From contig NZ_CP137854.1 in assembly GCF_033546935.1 (NCBI RefSeq), positions 496,001 through 560,000 on the forward strand: a stretch of 64,000 bases of DNA, in the 5' to 3' direction. A program made the translations under genes and the position numbers. The notes under the pieces were generated by a model. The model was not told where the DNA came from. It saw only the letters and a list, made by a program, of their open reading frames with translations, and did not search any database. Positions 1 to 8,856 of this stretch are shown piece after piece. Within the stretch, counting starts at the first letter, position 1, and each line of letters begins with the position of its first letter. The stretch is from Xylophilus sp. GOD-11R. Its GTDB lineage: Bacteria; Pseudomonadota; Gammaproteobacteria; Burkholderiales; Burkholderiaceae_C.

Positions 1-85
1 CACCAACTGCGAAGTTCGCCGAGCGGCGTTGCTGCTGTAGGACCGCGCCGACGCCAATGTCGGCGGTATTCGATAGCTCGAATTA

Positions 86-107
86 TTCGTTGCTGTGATG
101 CAACGAA
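86..107. promoter_or_regulatory. Inverted repeat in the porin leader region
   Basis: An exact 8-base inverted repeat, TTCGTTGC and GCAACGAA separated by 6 bases, lies about 185 bases upstream of the porin start. It could be an operator or a hairpin in a long leader. Nothing else convincing is seen in bases 1-291, and no clear -35/-10 pair was found. Confidence 0.3.
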
Positions 108-291
108 ACCCGGAATAGTGAACCTTTCCGCCCACAAATCCTTTGCGCCGTACGAAGCGGTCTGGTCGAATACGCCCAACTTCCGAAGAGGAGGTTGGCC
201 CGGGGAACCGGCGGGAACATGGATGCGCGACACAGCGCACGAGTGCCTCCCTCGATCCGGCGCCCTCTGTTTAACCTTGGAGAAACTCGCA

Positions 292-1431
292 ATGAAAAAA
301 TCTCTGATCGCCCTGGCTGTGCTGGCTGCTTCCGGCGCCGCGATGGCTCAATCGTCGGTGACCCTGTTCGGTATCATTGACGCTGGCGTCGGCTACGTGA
401 AGTCCGACGGCGCTGGTCACACCACCGGCCTGCTGAACGGCGGTAACTCCACCAGCCGTCTGGGCTTCCGTGGTACCGAAGACCTCGGCGGCGGCCTGGC
501 TGCCAGCTTCTGGCTCGAAGGTGCTCTGAACAACGACGTCGGCGGCGGCGCTTCCCAAACCACCGGTTTCGACTTCCAACGTCGTTCCACCGTCAGCCTG
601 TCCGGCGCGTTCGGTGAAATCCGTCTGGGCCGTGATTTCGCTGCTACCTACCTGCCGTCGATCTCCTACGACGTGTCCGGTCAGCGTGGCTTCGAGCAGA
701 TCGAACAGTACGGCGCTACCCTGGCCGGCGTTGGCGGCCTGAACGGCACCACCCGCGTCAGCAACGCCATCGCTTACGTTCTGCCTTCCAACCTGGGCGG
801 CTTCTACGGTAACCTGCAGTACGCATTCGGCGAACGCAATTCCCGTACCAACGCTGTCGTCAGCCCGATCACCGGCCTGAGCGCTACCGCTGGTACCGCG
901 ATCACCGACAAGACCGGCGACTTCATCGGCGGCCGTCTCGGTTACGCCAATGGCCCGCTGGACGTGGGTGGCTCCTACGGCGTGTTCCGTGACGCGGTTC
1001 GTACCGTGGCCGCTGGTTCCTACGCTGAAGACTACAAGATCGGCAACCTCGGCGCTTCGTACGACTTCGGTATCATCAAGCCAATGGTCTTCGTTCAGCA
1101 AGATCGCATCGACGGCCAAGCTGCTGTTGGTGGCTTCAAGATGAACACCTACTCCATCGGCGCTACCGCTCCGCTGGGCGCTGGTGTCCTGCGTGCACAA
1201 GCCAACCGTTACGACGTCAAGGACGGCCCGAACGTCGCTGCCAACAAGTTCTCGCTGGGTTATGTGTACAACCTGTCCAAGCGCACCGCTGTGTACGCCG
1301 ACGTTGCTCGCATCAACAACCAAGGCGCTGGTACCCTGGGCTTCACCGGCGTCGGTGGCCTGACCCAAGCTGGCCCGACCGCCGGCGACAACACCACCGC
1401 TGTTGCCGTGGGTGTGAAGCACTCCTTCTAA
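292..1431 (+). CDS. General outer-membrane porin (Gram-negative porin, OmpC/Omp32-like)
   Basis: A 379-residue trimeric-type diffusion porin of the outer membrane. Residues 1-19 are a typical signal peptide (MKKSLIALAVLAASGAAMA) cleaved before QSSVTLFGIIDAGV, the standard mature start of betaproteobacterial porins. Family traits are the LGFRGTEDLGGGL motif near residue 65, the LGRDF segment and a C-terminal GVKHSF ending in Phe, the BamA-recognised signature. The start is set by a GGAGA ribosome site 8 bases upstream and by the signal peptide; the frame is open further upstream to about base 118 but that part does not look like protein. Codons are biased to GGT, GCT and CGT compared with neighbours, as expected of a very abundant protein. 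A strong terminator follows, so it is monocistronic. Confidence 0.95.
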   Translation: MKKSLIALAVLAASGAAMAQSSVTLFGIIDAGVGYVKSDGAGHTTGLLNGGNSTSRLGFRGTEDLGGGLAASFWLEGALNNDVGGGASQTTGFDFQRRSTVSLSGAFGEIRLGRDFAATYLPSISYDVSGQRGFEQIEQYGATLAGVGGLNGTTRVSNAIAYVLPSNLGGFYGNLQYAFGERNSRTNAVVSPITGLSATAGTAITDKTGDFIGGRLGYANGPLDVGGSYGVFRDAVRTVAAGSYAEDYKIGNLGASYDFGIIKPMVFVQQDRIDGQAAVGGFKMNTYSIGATAPLGAGVLRAQANRYDVKDGPNVAANKFSLGYVYNLSKRTAVYADVARINNQGAGTLGFTGVGGLTQAGPTAGDNTTAVAVGVKHSF

Positions 1432-1466
1432 TGGCCCGGCTGGTTCGCCAGCCTCCAATAGAAATC

Positions 1467-1499
1467 AAAGCCCCCGGCGTTCGCGCCGGGGGCTTTTTT
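1467..1499 (+). terminator. Rho-independent terminator of the porin gene
   Basis: The stem GCCCCCGGCG / CGCCGGGGGC with a TTCG tetraloop is followed by six T residues and preceded by A residues. It lies 35 bases after the porin stop codon. Confidence 0.93.
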
Positions 1500-1538
1500 G
1501 CTATGCGGTGTGTCCCGGAACACGTAAGCTCGCATGCC

Positions 1539-2354
1539 ATGTGCTCAAAACTCAATGTCGGCCGCCTGGCCCTGGTCTTCGCTTTGCTTGGAGTTCTGAG
1601 CGGGTGTGCATCTCGCGGCGACGCTCCATCCCAGGATGAGCCAGTTCCAGTGGCAGCAAGCCCGTTCGAGCGCTCGTGGACCCGATCTTTGGGCGACGTC
1701 GCCGGTCACTTGCAAGCTCTTCCGGCCTGGGAACGCTACCGGCTGCCGGGCAAACAGGAAACCAAGTACGAATTCGTCCAGGCCGATGACCGGGTGGCGG
1801 TCGCGGCTTCTTCGGACGCGTCGGCAAGCATGCTGCGGGCGCAGGTGGCGATTGCACCAGAGGCGCTGGGACGATTCCAGTTCTCCTGGAAGGTCGCGTC
1901 CCTGATCGATGGCGCCGATGTCGGTGTGCGCGAGTCCGACGACGCGCCGGTTCGCATCGTCCTGGCGTTCGATGGCGATCGCGGCCGTTTCACCGTCAAG
2001 GAGTCGGCGATGTCCGAGTTGGCCCGCGCGATCACTGGTGAAGAAATGCCCTATGCCACGCTGATGTATGTCTGGTGCAACCAGCGTCCGCCGGGCACGG
2101 TGATCGTGCATCCGCGCAGTTCACGGGTCAGGGCGATCGTGGTGGAGTCGGGGCCGGGACGCCTCGGACAGTGGACGACGTACAACCGCGATGTGCAGCG
2201 CGACTTCGAACGGGCGTTCGGCGAATCGCCCGGCAAACTCACCGGTGTGGCCTTGATGACCGACAGCGACAACACACGCAGCCAGGCGGCCGCCTGGTAC
2301 GGTCCGCTTCGGTTCGAGAAGGCCTCGCCGCAAAAGATCAGTCTGGCGCCCTGA
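1539..2354 (+). CDS. DUF3047 family lipoprotein
   Basis: A 271-residue protein with an N-terminal lipoprotein signal (LLGVLSGC, Cys about residue 20), followed by a domain matching the DUF3047 pattern: a WERYRLPGKQETKYEF opening, a central YVWCNQRPPGT segment and a C-terminal TDSDNT...AAWYGPLRF ending. DUF3047 proteins are uncharacterised envelope proteins with a predicted beta-sandwich. The ATG at 1539 was chosen because it gives a clean lipoprotein signal and starts downstream of the porin terminator; an in-frame ATG at 1503 lies too close to the hairpin. No strong ribosome site is visible. Function unknown; probably anchored in the outer membrane. Confidence 0.75.
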   Translation: MCSKLNVGRLALVFALLGVLSGCASRGDAPSQDEPVPVAASPFERSWTRSLGDVAGHLQALPAWERYRLPGKQETKYEFVQADDRVAVAASSDASASMLRAQVAIAPEALGRFQFSWKVASLIDGADVGVRESDDAPVRIVLAFDGDRGRFTVKESAMSELARAITGEEMPYATLMYVWCNQRPPGTVIVHPRSSRVRAIVVESGPGRLGQWTTYNRDVQRDFERAFGESPGKLTGVALMTDSDNTRSQAAAWYGPLRFEKASPQKISLAP

Positions 2355-2374
2355 GCCGCGGTGACCGGCCTGGT

Positions 2375-2845
2375 TTATTTCGCGAAGAAATGCACCAGCA
2401 CGGAGGTCATGGCGAGATAGCGCAGGAACTTGCCGATCAGCATGTAGAAGAGGCAGGGCCAGAACGGCAGCCTGAGCCAGCCGGCGACGGCGCATAACGG
2501 GTCGCCGACCAAGGGCAGCCAGCTCAGCAGGCAGGCCTTCGGTCCGAGCCGTTCCAGCCATTCGATGACGCGGGTGTGGTGTTTGGAATGGCTGTACCGG
2601 TCGGCGATCTTGTGGGCGCCGTATCCCATCCACCAGTCGAACGCGCCGCCGAGCGTGTTGCCGGCGGTCGCCACCAGGATGGCGGACCAGAACAATTCCG
2701 GGTTCAGGTGGAGCAAGCCGTAGAGAAAAGGCTCCGATCCGATCGGCAGCAGGGTGGCCGAGATGAAGGATGCGACGAACAGCGTGCTCAATCCGTATTG
2801 CGGAAGGGCAAGCATCTGGAGGAAGGTGTCAAGCCAGGATTGCAT
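2375..2845 (-). CDS. YqaA family (DedA/SNARE-associated-like) inner-membrane protein
   Basis: A 156-residue polytopic membrane protein, close in length to E. coli YqaA. It shows the family pattern: SATLLPIGSEPFL near the N terminus, a GNTLGGAFDWWMGY segment in the middle and a re-entrant SWLPLVGDPLCAVAGWLRLP motif resembling the DedA/VTT domain, then a final hydrophobic helix. About four hydrophobic spans are visible. The VTT superfamily includes lipid-flipping proteins, but the role of YqaA is not established. ATG 2845 is preferred over an in-frame TTG at 2854; neither has a clear ribosome site. It converges with the DUF3047 gene, 20 bases apart. Confidence 0.85.
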   Translation of the reverse strand: MQSWLDTFLQMLALPQYGLSTLFVASFISATLLPIGSEPFLYGLLHLNPELFWSAILVATAGNTLGGAFDWWMGYGAHKIADRYSHSKHHTRVIEWLERLGPKACLLSWLPLVGDPLCAVAGWLRLPFWPCLFYMLIGKFLRYLAMTSVLVHFFAK

Positions 2846-2968
2846 GTGGGGCAAGTATCGCAGCCGTGGCTGTTGCGCTGTAACCGCAGGGGCCGCTGCT
2901 GAAGTTTTAGGCAGCTAGAATCACGCCCTTCGCCCGCTGTCCTCGCCCCCATCCCTCCCACCACCGCC

Positions 2969-4024
2969 ATGCAGATCGGCTCCATCGCACTCGCGAATCG
3001 GCTCTTTGCCGCGCCCATGGCGGGTGTTACCGATCGGCCGTTCCGCCAGTTGTGCAAGACGCTGGGCGCGGGATACGCCGTCAGCGAGATGGTCACCTCG
3101 CGCCGTGACTTATGGGCAAGCCTCAAGACGTCACGCCGCGCCAATCACGACGGGGAAATCAACCCGATCGCCGTACAGATCGCCGGCACCGACGCGGCCA
3201 TGATGGCCGAGGCCGCTGCCTACAACATCGACCGTGGCGCGCAGATCATCGACATCAACATGGGTTGCCCGGCCAAGAAGGTGTGCAACAAGTGGGCGGG
3301 GTCGGCGTTGATGCAGGACGAGCCGCTCGCGCTTTCGATCGTCGAGGCGGTGGTGGCGGCTGCGGCACCGCGTGGCGTGCCGGTCACGTTGAAGATGCGC
3401 ACCGGCTGGAGCGATGCGCATCGCAACGCGGTCTCGATCGCGCGCGCGGCCGAATCGGCCGGCGTGCAGATGCTCACCGTGCACGGACGCACGCGTGAAC
3501 AGGGCTACCGCGGCCAGGCCGAATACGAAACCATCGCCGAGGTGAAACGCGCCGTGCGCATTCCGGTAGTGGCCAATGGCGACATCGACAGCCCGGAGCG
3601 GGCGCGCGACGTTTTCGCGGCCACCGGCTGCGATGCGGTGATGATCGGCCGCGCCGCGCAGGGCCGTCCGTGGATCTTCCGGGAGATCGGCCATTTTCTG
3701 GAGACCGGCGAACACCTCGCCCCGCCCCTGATCGCCGAAGTACGCCGTCTGCTGCTCGACCACCTCGAAGAGCACTACCAGCTGTATGGCGAGCTCACCG
3801 GCGTTCGCAGCGCACGCAAGCACATCGGCTGGTATGTGCGGGGCCTGCCGGGCGGCGAGGATTTTCGCAATCGGATGAACCGCATCGACGAATGCCGGCC
3901 GCAGTGGCAGGCTGTCGCCGACTACTTCGACACCCTCGGGTCGCATTCGGACCGCCTGCCGCAGCAGGACTTGGCGAACGACGAGCCCGAACAGGATAGC
4001 CAGCACGAAGACGCCTGCGGCTGA
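2969..4024 (+). CDS. dusB: tRNA-dihydrouridine synthase B
   Basis: An FMN- and NADPH-dependent enzyme that reduces uridine to dihydrouridine in the tRNA D-loop, 351 residues. The TIM-barrel FMN domain begins with NRLFAAPMAGVTDRPFR. The catalytic cysteine is Cys100 in NMGCPAKKVCNK, followed by KMRTGW and the HGRTREQGY and NGDI/GRAAQGRPW FMN-phosphate motifs. The C-terminal helical domain contains RKHIGWYVRGLPG. The last ~25 residues are a hydrophilic tail outside the conserved domain. It lies 71 bases ahead of fis, the conserved dusB-fis pairing of beta- and gammaproteobacteria, so it is probably co-transcribed with it. Confidence 0.95.
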   Translation: MQIGSIALANRLFAAPMAGVTDRPFRQLCKTLGAGYAVSEMVTSRRDLWASLKTSRRANHDGEINPIAVQIAGTDAAMMAEAAAYNIDRGAQIIDINMGCPAKKVCNKWAGSALMQDEPLALSIVEAVVAAAAPRGVPVTLKMRTGWSDAHRNAVSIARAAESAGVQMLTVHGRTREQGYRGQAEYETIAEVKRAVRIPVVANGDIDSPERARDVFAATGCDAVMIGRAAQGRPWIFREIGHFLETGEHLAPPLIAEVRRLLLDHLEEHYQLYGELTGVRSARKHIGWYVRGLPGGEDFRNRMNRIDECRPQWQAVADYFDTLGSHSDRLPQQDLANDEPEQDSQHEDACG

Positions 4025-4095
4025 CAGCCGGCGCCGCGGCACGCGGCGTGCTTCGGAAAAAAGAAGAGATCGAGAGAGAGAAGAGAGAGAAGAGC

Positions 4096-4332
4096 ATGAG
4101 CAAACAACAGATAGAAACCTGCATTCGCGACAGCCTGCAGGGCTACTTTCGCGATCTGGGTGGCGAGCAGCCGCACGGCATGTACGACATGCTGATCCAG
4201 GTGATGGAACGCCCGCTGCTGGAAGTGGTGATGGCGGAAGCCGCGCAGAACCAGTCCCGCGCAGCCGATTGGCTGGGCCTCAACCGCAACACGCTGCGCA
4301 AGAAGCTCGTCGAGCACAAACTGATCAAATAA
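4096..4332 (+). CDS. fis: Fis-family nucleoid-associated DNA-binding protein
   Basis: A 78-residue protein consisting of a short N-terminal region and the Fis helix-turn-helix (AAQNQSRAADWLGLNRNTLRKKL, residues about 50-73). The N-terminal beta-hairpin arm of enterobacterial Fis (98 aa) is shortened, as usual in betaproteobacteria. The ATG at 4096 follows a long purine tract of GAGAGA repeats that supplies the ribosome site; in-frame codons upstream (from 4048) lie within that tract and are unlikely to be coding. It lies downstream of dusB and 63 bases upstream of purH. Expected to act as a DNA-bending dimer in transcription and recombination. Confidence 0.92.
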   Translation: MSKQQIETCIRDSLQGYFRDLGGEQPHGMYDMLIQVMERPLLEVVMAEAAQNQSRAADWLGLNRNTLRKKLVEHKLIK

Positions 4333-4395
4333 AAAAAGACTGATTTCGGGCGCTGTCCTGCCGCGCATTCCCGTCGTACCCAAATTCCCTTCCTG

Positions 4396-5964
4396 ATGAA
4401 CGCACTGCTTTCTGTTTCCGACAAGACCGGAATCGTCGAATTCGCCCGTGGCCTGCATGCCCTGGGCATTCGCCTGCTTTCCACCGGCGGCACCGCCGCC
4501 CTGCTGGCCAAGGAAGGCCTGCCGGTGACCGAGGTGGCCGAGGTCACCGGATTCCCGGAAATGCTCGACGGCCGGGTCAAAACCCTGCACCCGATGGTGC
4601 ACGGCGGCCTGCTGGCGCGCCGCGACCTGCCCGAGCACATGTCGGCGCTGGCCGAGCACGGCATCGGCACGATCGACCTGCTGGTGGTCAACCTCTACCC
4701 CTTCGAAGCCACCGTGGCGCGCCCCGGCTGCACGCTCGAAGACGCGATCGAGAACATCGACATCGGCGGCCCGGCCATGGTGCGCAGCGCGGCCAAGAAC
4801 TGGAAGGACGTCGGCGTGGTCACCGACGCCTCGCAATACGCCGACGTGCTGGCCGAACTGCAGGCCGGTGAGCTGTCGCGCAAGACCCGCTTCGCGCTGT
4901 CGGTGGCGGCCTTCAACCGCATTTCGCAGTACGACGGCGCGATCAGCGACTACCTCTCGCGTATCCAGGACGACGATTCCCACGCCTTGTTCCCCGGCCA
5001 GTCCAACGGCCGCTTCGTGAAGCTGCAGGACCTGCGCTATGGCGAGAACCCGCACCAGCAGGCCGCGTTCTACCGCGACCTGTACCCGGCGCCGGGCTCG
5101 CTGGTCACCGCGCGCCAGTTGCAGGGCAAGGAGCTCAGCTACAACAACATCGCCGATGCCGACGCCGCCTGGGAATGCGTCAAGAGCTTCGAGCAAGCCG
5201 CCTGCGTCATCGTGAAGCACGCCAACCCCTGCGGCGTGGCCGTGGGCCGCGATGCACTCGACGCCTATTCCAAGGCCTTCAAGACCGACCCCACCTCGGC
5301 CTTCGGCGGCATCATCGCCTTCAACCAACCGGTGGACGTGGCGGCCGCACAGGCTGTCTCCAAGCAGTTCGTCGAAGTGCTGATGGCGCCTGGCTTCTCG
5401 CCCGAGGCGCTGGAAATCTTCAAGTCCAAGGCCAATGTGCGCCTGCTAGAGATCGCGTTGCCGCCCGGTGGCGACACCGCCTGGTCGCAGGGCCGCAACG
5501 CCATGGACGTCAAGCGCATCGGTTCCGGCCTGCTGATGCAGACGGCGGACAACCGCGAGCTGACACTGGCCGAGCTCAAGGTCGTCACCAAGGTCCAGCC
5601 CACGCCCCAGCAACTGCAGGATCTGCTGTTCGCCTGGAAAGTCGCCAAGTACGTCAAGAGCAATGCCATCGTCTTCTGCAAGGACGGCATGACCATGGGT
5701 GTTGGCGCGGGCCAGATGAGCCGGCTCGATTCCGCACGCATCGCGAGCATCAAGGCCGAACATGCGTCCCTGAGCCTGGCCGGGACCGTCGTGGCGAGCG
5801 ATGCGTTCTTCCCGTTTCGAGATGGACTCGACGTCGTGGTCGATGCGGGTGCGAGTTGCGTCATACAGCCCGGCGGCAGCATGCGTGACCCGGAAGTCAT
5901 TGCGGCTGCGGACGAGCGCGGTGTCGCGATGGTGTTTTCGGGCGTCCGACACTTCCGCCATTGA
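4396..5964 (+). CDS. purH: Bifunctional AICAR transformylase / IMP cyclohydrolase
   Basis: A 522-residue enzyme for the last two steps of de novo purine synthesis. It formylates AICAR with 10-formyltetrahydrofolate, then cyclises FAICAR to IMP. The N-terminal IMP cyclohydrolase (MGS-like) domain opens with [15 protein letters not shown] and contains [11 protein letters not shown] and [13 protein letters not shown]. The transformylase half (from about residue 200) contains [15 protein letters not shown], the catalytic [11 protein letters not shown] region and a C-terminal DAFFPFRDG...GGSMRD segment. Length matches the family. It follows dusB-fis and ends at a strong hairpin terminator. In many Burkholderiales ruvC follows purH; here an unrelated regulator does. 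Confidence 0.98.
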   Translation: MNALLSVSDKTGIVEFARGLHALGIRLLSTGGTAALLAKEGLPVTEVAEVTGFPEMLDGRVKTLHPMVHGGLLARRDLPEHMSALAEHGIGTIDLLVVNLYPFEATVARPGCTLEDAIENIDIGGPAMVRSAAKNWKDVGVVTDASQYADVLAELQAGELSRKTRFALSVAAFNRISQYDGAISDYLSRIQDDDSHALFPGQSNGRFVKLQDLRYGENPHQQAAFYRDLYPAPGSLVTARQLQGKELSYNNIADADAAWECVKSFEQAACVIVKHANPCGVAVGRDALDAYSKAFKTDPTSAFGGIIAFNQPVDVAAAQAVSKQFVEVLMAPGFSPEALEIFKSKANVRLLEIALPPGGDTAWSQGRNAMDVKRIGSGLLMQTADNRELTLAELKVVTKVQPTPQQLQDLLFAWKVAKYVKSNAIVFCKDGMTMGVGAGQMSRLDSARIASIKAEHASLSLAGTVVASDAFFPFRDGLDVVVDAGASCVIQPGGSMRDPEVIAAADERGVAMVFSGVRHFRH

Positions 5965-5971
5965 GTCGCCG

Positions 5972-5996
5972 AGGCGCCGCGGGTGCGGCGCCTTTT
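5972..5996 (+). terminator. Rho-independent terminator after purH
   Basis: A 9-base perfect stem AGGCGCCGC / GCGGCGCCT with a GGGT loop is followed by a short T run. It begins 8 bases after the purH stop codon. Confidence 0.88.
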
Positions 5997-6073
5997 CTCG
6001 TCGAGGCACGCGACACCCTCTTTTTTCTTTCGTTGGCGGATGCTAACTTCGGCGTTTTTTCGCACCGAAGGCC

Positions 6074-8050
6074 ATGCATCCCCTCATTCCCGAAGCCGGC
6101 CCTGTCGACGGCGGTCCGACAAACTACCCGATCGACGCGCTGGCCGTGCTGGCACGATCGCGGGAACGATCCGGCGCTTTCGGACTGCGCCAGGACCATC
6201 CACCGGAACTGGCGATCCTCGACGCCGGCGAGCTGAGGCTGCTGCGCGAGCGCAACTCGTCGCTCGGCTCCCATGCGCGGCCGGTGATGGAAAACCTCTA
6301 CGCGCAGATCGCCGGCACCCACAGCATGGTGCTGCTGACCGATCGGCACGGAACCATCCTGCAGTCGCTCGGTGATGCCGACTTTCTGGAGCGCGCGCAC
6401 CGCGTGGCGCTACAGCCCGGCGTGGCCTGGTCGGAGCAATCGTGCGGCACCAACGCCATCGGCACTTCCCTGGTCGAGGGCGAGCCGATGCAGGTGCATG
6501 CCGATCAGCATTTCCTGCGCGTTCACCATTTCCTCAGTTGCTCTTGCGCGCCGATCCACGATCCGCTGGGCGAGCCGATGGGCTCGATCGACGTCAGCGG
6601 TGACCACCGTGGCCAGAGCAAACACACGCTGGCCCTGGTGCGGATGTCGGCCCAGATGATCGAAAACCATCTGTTCAGCCGGCATTTCGACGAAGCCGTG
6701 CAACTGCACTTTCATTCGCGGCCGGAGTTCCTCGGCACGCTGCTGGAGGGCATGGCGGCGTTCGACGCCGACGGGCGCTTTCTCTCGGCCAACCGCAGTG
6801 CGCTGTTCCAGCTCGGCATGTCCTTGCGCGCACTCCAGGCCCATACCTTCAGCTCGCTTTTCGGTCGGCCCATATCGGACCTGATGGGCCGTGCGCGCCG
6901 GGCATGCGACGAAGCGGTCGACCTGTGGATGCCGGGCGGCGTGAAGGTCGCCGGCCGTGCCCGCCTGCGCCGCGCCGCCGCGCTGCTTCCCGTCGGCACG
7001 ATCGACCAGCCGTCGCCGGCATCGGCTGGGTCACGGCCGGTGGCGCGCACCGGATCGACCGCGTCGCCGGCCCATACCGGGCTGGAAGCGCTGCGTACGG
7101 GCGATGCGGCGGTATCGGCGCTGATCGACCGCCTGCAGCGCCTGGCCGGTCGCGACATCGCGGTGCTGATCCTCGGCGAGACCGGTACTGGCAAGGAGGT
7201 GCTGGCGCGCGCCATCCACCGCGATTCACCGCGCGCGGCCGGCCCGCTGGTGGCGGTGAACTGCGCCGCCCTGCCGGAGCACCTGATCGAGTCGGAGCTG
7301 TTCGGCTACGAGGAGGGCGCCTTCACCGGCGCGCGCCGCAAGGGCAGCCCGGGCCGGATTCTGCAAGCCAATGGCGGAACGCTCTTCCTCGACGAAATCG
7401 GCGACATGCCGCTCGCCCTGCAGGCGCGACTGCTGCGGGTGCTGCAGGAGCGGGAAGTCACGCCTTTGGGCGGCGGCCGGCCCCTGCCGGTCGATGTGGC
7501 GATCGTCTGCGCCACCCACCGCGATCTCCGCGCCTTGCGCGCCGCCGGCACCTTCCGCGACGACCTTTACTGGCGCATCAACGGATTGGTGGTGCGGCTC
7601 CCCGCCCTGCGCGAACGCAGCGACCTGCCGGTGATCGCGCAACGCCTGCTGCAGGCCGAGTCGGCCATGAGCGGATCGCCTGCGCCCCGGCTGGACGACG
7701 AGGTGCTGGACCTGTTCGCGCGCCACCCGTGGCCCGGCAACCTGCGGCAGCTCGCCAGTCTGCTGCACACCGCCGTCGCCCTGAACTGGGGTGCCACTCG
7801 CCTCGGCGTTCGCCAGCTCCCCGAAGACTTCCTCGACGACCTGGACATCGCCGCTGCGTGGCCCACCACCCCTTCCGAGGGATTGTTCGTGGCCGAGGCG
7901 CACGGATGCCGCGACGCTTTCTCGCTGCAGACCGTGACGGCGTCCGCCATCGAGCAGGCCATGCGCACGCATGGCGGCAACGTCTCGGCGGCGGCACGGG
8001 CGCTCGGCGTGGCGCGCAACACCGTCTACCGCCGGCTGCGCCAGCGCTAG
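6074..8050 (+). CDS. AcoR-like sigma-54-dependent transcriptional activator
   Basis: A 658-residue enhancer-binding protein. Its N-terminal part (about 70-200) is a GAF sensor of the AcoR type, with NAIGTSLVEGEP and HHFLSCSCAPIHDP motifs. The AAA+ domain carries Walker A GETGTGKE from residue 368, the sigma-54-contacting GAFTGA loop at 415-420 and the Walker B region LFLDEIGDMP. The C terminus (about 625-657) is a Fis-type helix-turn-helix (GGNVSAAARALGVARNTVYRRL). AcoR relatives control acetoin, ethanol or aldehyde catabolism with RpoN. The divergent-strand neighbour is a DUF779 gene, a common partner of such regulators beside aldehyde dehydrogenases, although no dehydrogenase lies in this window. 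The exact effector is unknown. Confidence 0.92.
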   Translation: MHPLIPEAGPVDGGPTNYPIDALAVLARSRERSGAFGLRQDHPPELAILDAGELRLLRERNSSLGSHARPVMENLYAQIAGTHSMVLLTDRHGTILQSLGDADFLERAHRVALQPGVAWSEQSCGTNAIGTSLVEGEPMQVHADQHFLRVHHFLSCSCAPIHDPLGEPMGSIDVSGDHRGQSKHTLALVRMSAQMIENHLFSRHFDEAVQLHFHSRPEFLGTLLEGMAAFDADGRFLSANRSALFQLGMSLRALQAHTFSSLFGRPISDLMGRARRACDEAVDLWMPGGVKVAGRARLRRAAALLPVGTIDQPSPASAGSRPVARTGSTASPAHTGLEALRTGDAAVSALIDRLQRLAGRDIAVLILGETGTGKEVLARAIHRDSPRAAGPLVAVNCAALPEHLIESELFGYEEGAFTGARRKGSPGRILQANGGTLFLDEIGDMPLALQARLLRVLQEREVTPLGGGRPLPVDVAIVCATHRDLRALRAAGTFRDDLYWRINGLVVRLPALRERSDLPVIAQRLLQAESAMSGSPAPRLDDEVLDLFARHPWPGNLRQLASLLHTAVALNWGATRLGVRQLPEDFLDDLDIAAAWPTTPSEGLFVAEAHGCRDAFSLQTVTASAIEQAMRTHGGNVSAAARALGVARNTVYRRLRQR

Positions 8051-8098
8051 CAAGCTGGCGGTCGCCTTTCACGTCGGTGCCTTCTGCCGCCTGGCTTT

Positions 8099-8584
8099 CT
8101 AGGCGGCCGCATGCTGGAGGGCCGACGCCCGGCGCGCGATGACCGGGCAGGTGTCGCGGAAACTGATGGCGAAACGCAGGCCGGTCGGTCGTTCGAGCGA
8201 GAAGACACCGGCGGGCCCGGGCACCGCGTCGAGCTCGAGTCGCAACTGATTCAGCCGGCGAAACTGCCCATGGCTCACGTAGAACGGGGACCCCTCGACC
8301 TCGCCGAGCAACACATCCATCTCCACCAGCGGGAAGTCGCCTTGTGCAAAGCACAGCGGCATGCCCGCCTGGCCGCCGCTGCCGGCTTGGTGGAACATCA
8401 GCGGTCCGTGCTCCATCTGCAAAGTTGCGATGAGCCGGCGCGCGGCGTCGGTGGCGAACACACGCTCGTCGCCGTCTGACGGGGGACCATCCAGGCGCGG
8501 CGGGTGGCAGCCGATGGCGGGCATGCGAACCGACATGGTCGGGCGGACAGTGGTGCGGATCGGCGGCTGCATCGGTAGTGGCAT
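8099..8584 (-). CDS. DUF779 domain protein (aldehyde-dehydrogenase-associated)
   Basis: A 161-residue protein. From about residue 43 it follows the DUF779 pattern: ATDAARRLIATLQMEHGPLMF, then HQAG, then DVLLGEVEGSPFYVSHGQF and GVFSLERPTGLRFAIS. DUF779 proteins are small, uncharacterised and usually encoded beside aldehyde dehydrogenases and AcoR-type activators. The usual Gly-Cys-Cys-Asp stretch after HQSG is replaced here by SGGQAG, and only the downstream Cys in MPLCF remains, so a metal or redox role may be lost. About 40 extra N-terminal residues are present; in-frame ATGs at 8536 and 8524 are possible true starts and no start has a clear ribosome site. It converges with the activator gene. 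Confidence 0.78.
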   Translation of the reverse strand: MPLPMQPPIRTTVRPTMSVRMPAIGCHPPRLDGPPSDGDERVFATDAARRLIATLQMEHGPLMFHQAGSGGQAGMPLCFAQGDFPLVEMDVLLGEVEGSPFYVSHGQFRRLNQLRLELDAVPGPAGVFSLERPTGLRFAISFRDTCPVIARRASALQHAAA

Positions 8585-8775
8585 CGATAAAAAGGCGGGG
8601 CATATTTCGGCGCAGAGGCAGCCGAATTAGTGAAAGTGTGCGAACGCTTATCTTTTGAGTGCGACGTGCCCTTATGGCAAAACGCGTACCAGCTCGTTTT
8701 TCGGGCGATTAGCCTGGCGCCGATTCGGGCAGGGGTCGTCCGATTCGTCGCGTGTGCGCTGCAGGTGTTCCGTTT

Positions 8776-8795
8776 TGGCACGCCTGGAAGTGCCA
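8776..8795. promoter_or_regulatory. Inverted repeat upstream of the TonB receptor gene
   Basis: The arms TGGCAC and GTGCCA are separated by 8 bases and lie about 60 bases upstream of the receptor start. Symmetry and position suit an operator. The left arm resembles a sigma-54 -24 element, but no matching -12 GC box is at the right spacing. Confidence 0.3.
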
Positions 8796-8856
8796 TAGTC
8801 GAACAATCGTCGGTGCCTCGGAGGCATCGCTCCTGCTCTCCCCTCATCGAAAGCGC

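Noticed and set aside
1..40. Possible tail of an upstream gene (open frame ending TAG at 38-40 on the plus strand)
   Set aside because: Only about 12 codons are visible and give no recognisable sequence.
8776..8795. Sigma-54 promoter before the receptor gene
   Set aside because: A TGGCACG element exists, but no GC element with the required -12 spacing follows.
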